A DNA stretch of 18,403 nt, taken from positions 1-18,403 of the forward strand of contig JADGAW010000023.1 in assembly GCA_015231815.1 (NCBI GenBank), in the 5' to 3' direction. A program made the position numbers and the translations under genes. The stretch is from Nitrospinota bacterium (GTDB taxonomy: Bacteria > Nitrospinota_A > JADGAW01). This document shows positions 14,850 to 18,403 of this stretch, piece after piece; within the stretch, counting starts at the first letter, position 1, and each line of letters starts with the position of its first letter. The notes below the pieces were generated by a model. The model was not told the DNA's origin. It did no database searches and was given only the letters and a program-made list of their open reading frames with translations.

Positions 14850-16760
14850 TTATTGGATTTTTTTGAAATGACCGTAAATAACGTAAACTTCTCCGGCATC
14901 CATCCTTTTTAAGTTTGGAGTGTTGGCATCTGGTGAGCCGATAATCATATCGTCGATATTATCACCATTAATATCTCCATAACTTACAGAGAATCCAGTT
15001 CTCCCATCACGTTTTTTCCCTAAAATTTTTATTGTTGCCTGAGGGGCAATTAACTCTTCCTTAACAATTTTTCTTCCAAGGAAAACAAATGCAGAACCAG
15101 AGATTACCGGTTTTCCCCTCTTAGTGCTATAACCAGGAGCCCCAATTAAAATGTCATCTTTTGAGTCCCCATTAAAATCACCAGAGGTTATGGAATATCC
15201 AAAATAGGCATCACGTCTATTGCCAAGGTTAAAGGATTCTTCAATATCTCCCCAAATCTTAGACCTAATGGAATCTTCCATTTTTCCTAACAAAGCACCA
15301 CGAATTTTTAGTTTTATGTCAACAGACGGAAGGAGGTATCGTTTAAACTTTGGTTTTCCTTCAAGGACATACACCATCCCAATATTAAAAGGAGAGACTG
15401 AGGTATCACGATAGTTGGGCATTCCAACAAACAGTTCGTCATAGCCATCTCCATTAAAGTCACCAGAGGCAAGTGCGTACCCCATCATTGTTCCTTCAAA
15501 CTCTCCATAAAGAGAAATATCTGATTCTTCTCTTAAATTAACTTTTTTCTCACTTTTGATTTGTCCGGAGCCTAGCATTATATTTACCTCACCAACAGAC
15601 TTATCATTATTTGCCATGCTTTTAGAGTAGGGTGAACCCACAGCTAAATCGGCATAACCATCACCGTTGAAATCTCCTGAAGAAAGAGATATACCAAACC
15701 TGTTTGCATAAACATCTCCTCCCTTTCTTATAACAACACCAGGCATTGTTGTATAAAAGCCAAATCCAAAAAGGGTGGTTACATCTTCAATAAAATAGGC
15801 TAAGACGGAAGACTGTATGTTGGTAAACGTTTTGTCGGCAATGTCTGTTACAACATACTTTCCTTTAAAGGTTCCCTTACTTTGAATAATATAAACTTCT
15901 CCATTGGAAAGAGCATTTGATTCTTCAGCTTTTACTCCAGGTGCTGCAATGACAATATCATCAAGTCCGTCATTATTAAAATCACCAACAGTTAAGGCGT
16001 AACCTGCTCTATCAAGTCTTTGTTTCCCATAGAAAACTGCTCCGGCAACTTTTTCCAAATCATAAATTCCGGCAAAATCTTTTCCGCCATACACGATATA
16101 GACTGCACCGGTAGCTTCATCTCCCCTAGGGTTTGTTGACAGGGGTACACCTATAACGAGGTCATCATAACCATCTCCGTTAAAATCACCTGAAGTAAAG
16201 GTATGTCCTGTTATTGCACCTTTTGAACTTACGTTTGCACCTAAGAGGGTTACATCTGCATCAAATTCAAGGTCATAAATTGCGTCATTGTTTTTTCCCC
16301 CATACACAATATAAATTGCACCACCTTTTTTTCCATTTAAGGTGGGAATATCAAGAAAAGGTGCCGACAAAATTACATCATCCCAACCATCTCCGTTTAT
16401 ATCAGCACTTCCCACTTTAAAACCAGCCCGTGAGCCATATGTTTGTAATAGTTTGGTGGTATTTTCAGAACTTTTTCCTGAAGATTCATAGGGCAGGACT
16501 TTTTTATATCGTTTATTAACGGGACCAATGATGGTCACATCCTGATCAAAATCCTTAACCTGATAAGATTCAAGGTTGAAGTTCCTGAATTTTGTTTTAT
16601 TTTCAATTACCTGTTTTCTTGATGCTTCCAGATAGTTTCTTTCTAAACGAGTAATTTTTTCTTTATTTTCTTGTTCCTTATTTGCTACAATCATGCCGCA
16701 ACCGGAAAAGAGAAGGTTGATTGTTATTAAAAGTAAGAAAGTTTTTATTATTTTTGTCAT
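14850..16760 (-). CDS. FG-GAP (integrin-alpha-like) beta-propeller lipoprotein
   Basis: The 636-residue product starts with a lipoprotein signal: basic MTKIIK, hydrophobic core, and lipobox LFSGC with C21. A coiled-coil-like charged stretch (28-57) follows. Then come seven FG-GAP repeats, each with a DxNxDx calcium-type loop: D120-D128, D192-D200, D260-D268, D363-D371, D434-E442, D528-D536 and D596-D604. Each loop is followed by a hydrophobic strand and usually G/A-x-P. Seven repeats match a seven-bladed propeller of the integrin-alpha type. Repeats 3-4 and 5-6 are farther apart (103 and 94 residues, others 68-72), so two blades carry insertions. The protein should be lipid-anchored outside the cytoplasm, with a role in adhesion or calcium-dependent binding possible but unproven. 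Its Shine-Dalgarno GGAG lies in the last sense codon of yicC and the ATG is 3 bp after the yicC stop, so the two are probably translationally coupled. Confidence in fold is high; function is unknown. Confidence 0.88.
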   Translation of the reverse strand: MTKIIKTFLLLITINLLFSGCGMIVANKEQENKEKITRLERNYLEASRKQVIENKTKFRNFNLESYQVKDFDQDVTIIGPVNKRYKKVLPYESSGKSSENTTKLLQTYGSRAGFKVGSADINGDGWDDVILSAPFLDIPTLNGKKGGAIYIVYGGKNNDAIYDLEFDADVTLLGANVSSKGAITGHTFTSGDFNGDGYDDLVIGVPLSTNPRGDEATGAVYIVYGGKDFAGIYDLEKVAGAVFYGKQRLDRAGYALTVGDFNNDGLDDIVIAAPGVKAEESNALSNGEVYIIQSKGTFKGKYVVTDIADKTFTNIQSSVLAYFIEDVTTLFGFGFYTTMPGVVIRKGGDVYANRFGISLSSGDFNGDGYADLAVGSPYSKSMANNDKSVGEVNIMLGSGQIKSEKKVNLREESDISLYGEFEGTMMGYALASGDFNGDGYDELFVGMPNYRDTSVSPFNIGMVYVLEGKPKFKRYLLPSVDIKLKIRGALLGKMEDSIRSKIWGDIEESFNLGNRRDAYFGYSITSGDFNGDSKDDILIGAPGYSTKRGKPVISGSAFVFLGRKIVKEELIAPQATIKILGKKRDGRTGFSVSYGDINGDNIDDMIIGSPDANTPNLKRMDAGEVYVIYGHFKKIQ

Positions 16761-16763
16761 AAT

Positions 16764-17639
16764 TTACTCCAGATTTAGCACCTGTTCCCGCATTGCTTCA
16801 AGCAATGATTTTACTTCCGCTACATTACAGGCAATTGCAAAGTCGTTGCCCTTGGAACCAATAGTATTAATTTCTCTGTTCATTTCCTGAAGAAGAAACT
16901 CCAGTTTTTTCCCGGGTGAATTTTCCTTAAAAAATGATACAAAATGTTCAACATGAGCTCTTAATCGAGTTAATTCTTCCTGAATATCAGATTTATCTAT
17001 AATGAGTGCAACTTCCTGAATAATGCGGTTATCATCATACTGAACATCCTCAAACATTTTTCTTACTCGTTCCAAAAGCTTTTCTTTCATTCCATCAACT
17101 TTCTTTTCCCGTAAGCTTTCAATGTCAACTAATTGTTTCTTTATTTCTTCAAGTTGTTGGAGAAAAAAGGTTTCAATAACCTTGCCCTCTGTTTTTCTCA
17201 TCTCCTCTAAACCATTGAGAGCTTCATTAAGGTTTTTCGAAAGAGTTTCCATCATGGAGGAATAGGAAAAAGCAACGGTTTCTTTTTGAAAAATGTCGTT
17301 AAACCCCAGGAGTTCCTTGAGTCCAATTTTTTCCTGAAAGGAAAATGTGGTCTTTAGTTTCTCAATAGCAGTGTTATATTCCTCCGCCAATTGTTCATTG
17401 AGAACAACCTGCTGGTTAAGGTTTGTTTTTCCAAAGGAGAAATAAATATCGAAAGAGCCTCTTTTAAACCTTGATTTAATTTCACGACTAATAAGGCTTT
17501 CAAATTCGGCACTTCCCTCGAGTTTTGGTGCTTTAATATTGGTAGTTATAAAGCGACCATTTACTGATTTAATCTCTAAATTAATTGAGTATTCATCGGT
17601 TTCAACCTTGCTGATACCGTAACCAGTCATACTGTTCAT
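16764..17639 (-). CDS. yicC: YicC/YloC-family endoribonuclease
   Basis: This is a complete 291-residue YicC-family protein. It begins MNSMTGYG, the family's near-invariant N-terminus, followed by EIKSVNGRF (22-30). The C-terminal signature is present: DIQEELTRLRAHVEHF, then GKKLEFLLQEMNREINTIGSK, and AEVKSLLEAMREQVLNLE at the very end. Members of this family are reported endoribonucleases acting on RNA in the cytoplasm. The start at 17639 has a GGCGG sequence 7 nt upstream; an ATG at codon 4 is an alternative. It is 39 bp downstream of purA and 3 bp upstream of the lipoprotein gene, so it is the second gene visible of a compact operon. A link between yicC and its neighbours' nucleotide synthesis is not evident beyond co-transcription. 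Confidence 0.93.
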   Translation of the reverse strand: MNSMTGYGISKVETDEYSINLEIKSVNGRFITTNIKAPKLEGSAEFESLISREIKSRFKRGSFDIYFSFGKTNLNQQVVLNEQLAEEYNTAIEKLKTTFSFQEKIGLKELLGFNDIFQKETVAFSYSSMMETLSKNLNEALNGLEEMRKTEGKVIETFFLQQLEEIKKQLVDIESLREKKVDGMKEKLLERVRKMFEDVQYDDNRIIQEVALIIDKSDIQEELTRLRAHVEHFVSFFKENSPGKKLEFLLQEMNREINTIGSKGNDFAIACNVAEVKSLLEAMREQVLNLE

Positions 17640-17679
17640 TGATTAACCGCCTTAATTTGGAGTATTTTTTATCGGGGAA

Positions 17680-18403
17680 TTATGTATTGAAAATTATATC
17701 GTTCCGGTCTTTTCCGGTCGATATCATCGAAACAGGTATTTGCAAAAATTGTTCGATAAAGGAAATATATTCTTTTGCTTTTTCGGGTAAGTCATTATAT
17801 TTTTGCATACCATGTGTTTTTGACTCCCAGCCCTGAAGTTCGGTAAATTGGGGTTTAACTCTTTCCAATTGTGATTGTGCTGCAGGAATATGGGTTATTT
17901 CTTTACCATCAATATTATATGAGGTACAAATTTTTATTTTTCCCAATGTATCCAGTACATCAAGCTTTGTTAAAACAATTTCATCAATACCACTTACTGC
18001 AATTGCATGTTTTACAACAACTAAATCAAGCCAACCACAACGTCTTTTTCTCCCCGTAGTTGCACCAAACTCGTCACCTGCTTTTTGTAAAAGTTCTCCA
18101 TCTTCATCGCTTAATTCCGAGGGAAAGGGTCCACTTCCAACCCTTGTGGTATATGCTTTCATAAGCCCATACACATTTCCGATATATTTGGGGGGAATGG
18201 AAAGTCCGGTACATGCTCCTCCTGAGGTTGGACTCGATGATGTTACAAACGGGTAAGTCCCGAAATCAACATCAAGCATTGTCCCTTGAGCTCCTTCACA
18301 GAGAATTCTTTTATCTTCTTTTAATAATTGACCGAGGGTTTGAATCGTATCACAATAGTAAGGCTCCATTTTTTTACCAAAAACGCTACTGAAGCAATAA
18401 ATT
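17680..18403 (-). CDS. purA: Adenylosuccinate synthetase, N-terminal part missing (cut by right edge)
   Basis: The frame is open from the right edge to TAA at 17680-17682, giving about 240 C-terminal residues; the N-terminal GTP-binding part is outside the window. An internal ATG at 18369 is not the real start, since the homologous sequence continues upstream (FSSVFGKKMEPYYCDT matches the PurA region before KPYVxDT). Clear PurA blocks are EGAQGTMLDVDFGTYPFVTS, the TRVGSGPFPSEL block, NEFG-like DEFGATTGRKRRCGW, LTKLDVLD and STGKDRND. The enzyme joins IMP and aspartate using GTP, the first step from IMP to AMP. It is the most upstream gene seen of the minus-strand run with yicC, the lipoprotein and carB. 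Confidence 0.96.
   Translation of the reverse strand, partial: IYCFSSVFGKKMEPYYCDTIQTLGQLLKEDKRILCEGAQGTMLDVDFGTYPFVTSSSPTSGGACTGLSIPPKYIGNVYGLMKAYTTRVGSGPFPSELSDEDGELLQKAGDEFGATTGRKRRCGWLDLVVVKHAIAVSGIDEIVLTKLDVLDTLGKIKICTSYNIDGKEITHIPAAQSQLERVKPQFTELQGWESKTHGMQKYNDLPEKAKEYISFIEQFLQIPVSMISTGKDRNDIIFNT

Noticed and set aside
1..18403. CRISPR arrays, tRNA or rRNA genes, IS elements, att sites, prophage genes
   Set aside because: I saw no spaced direct repeats, cloverleaf sequences, transposase or integrase motifs; the only repeats are the protein-level FG-GAP repeats and TPRs.

Overview
The window is an AT-rich, gene-dense stretch of bacterial chromosome with long housekeeping ORFs, short gaps and no phage, IS or plasmid genes. 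A lipobox lipoprotein and a bifunctional Aas (lysophospholipid acyltransferase/acyl-ACP synthetase) suggest a Gram-negative cell. The CheX-receiver/CheA/TPR cluster together with a SET-domain gene would fit a Desulfobacterota-like (deltaproteobacterial) genome, but that lineage guess is inference from gene content only.

Layout. (1) 1-3164, minus strand: a partial DUF432-like gene cut by the left edge, a SET-domain methyltransferase gene with a strong hairpin in its leader, and mgtE (magnesium channel/transporter). (2) 3165-3501: a divergent intergenic region with candidate promoters for mgtE and aas. (3) 3502-10603, plus strand: aas, then a three-gene signalling cluster: a CheX-like phosphatase domain fused to a receiver, a full-length CheA, and a TPR protein with an apparently non-phosphorylatable receiver-like N-terminus. 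(4) 10613-11440, minus strand: a BioH-type alpha/beta hydrolase converging on the TPR gene with only 9 bp between. (5) 11588-18403, minus strand: a tight run purA (partial, cut by the right edge) - yicC - seven-repeat FG-GAP lipoprotein - carB, bounded near 11515-11555 by a terminator-like hairpin.

How the genes work together. The purA-yicC-lipoprotein-carB run looks like one transcription unit (gaps of 39, 3 and 49 bp, purine and pyrimidine enzymes at either end), with an outer-surface-type beta-propeller lipoprotein embedded in it. The CheX-REC/CheA/TPR cluster looks like a compact chemosensory-type phosphorelay: CheA as kinase, REC as phosphoacceptor, the fused CheX domain as built-in phosphatase, and the TPR protein as a possible scaffold or output. 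No receptor (MCP), separate CheW, CheR or CheB is present, so its input and output are unknown. A strong internal ribosome binding site inside the CheX-REC gene predicts that a free CheY-like receiver is also made. This signalling cluster is the most interesting part of the window.
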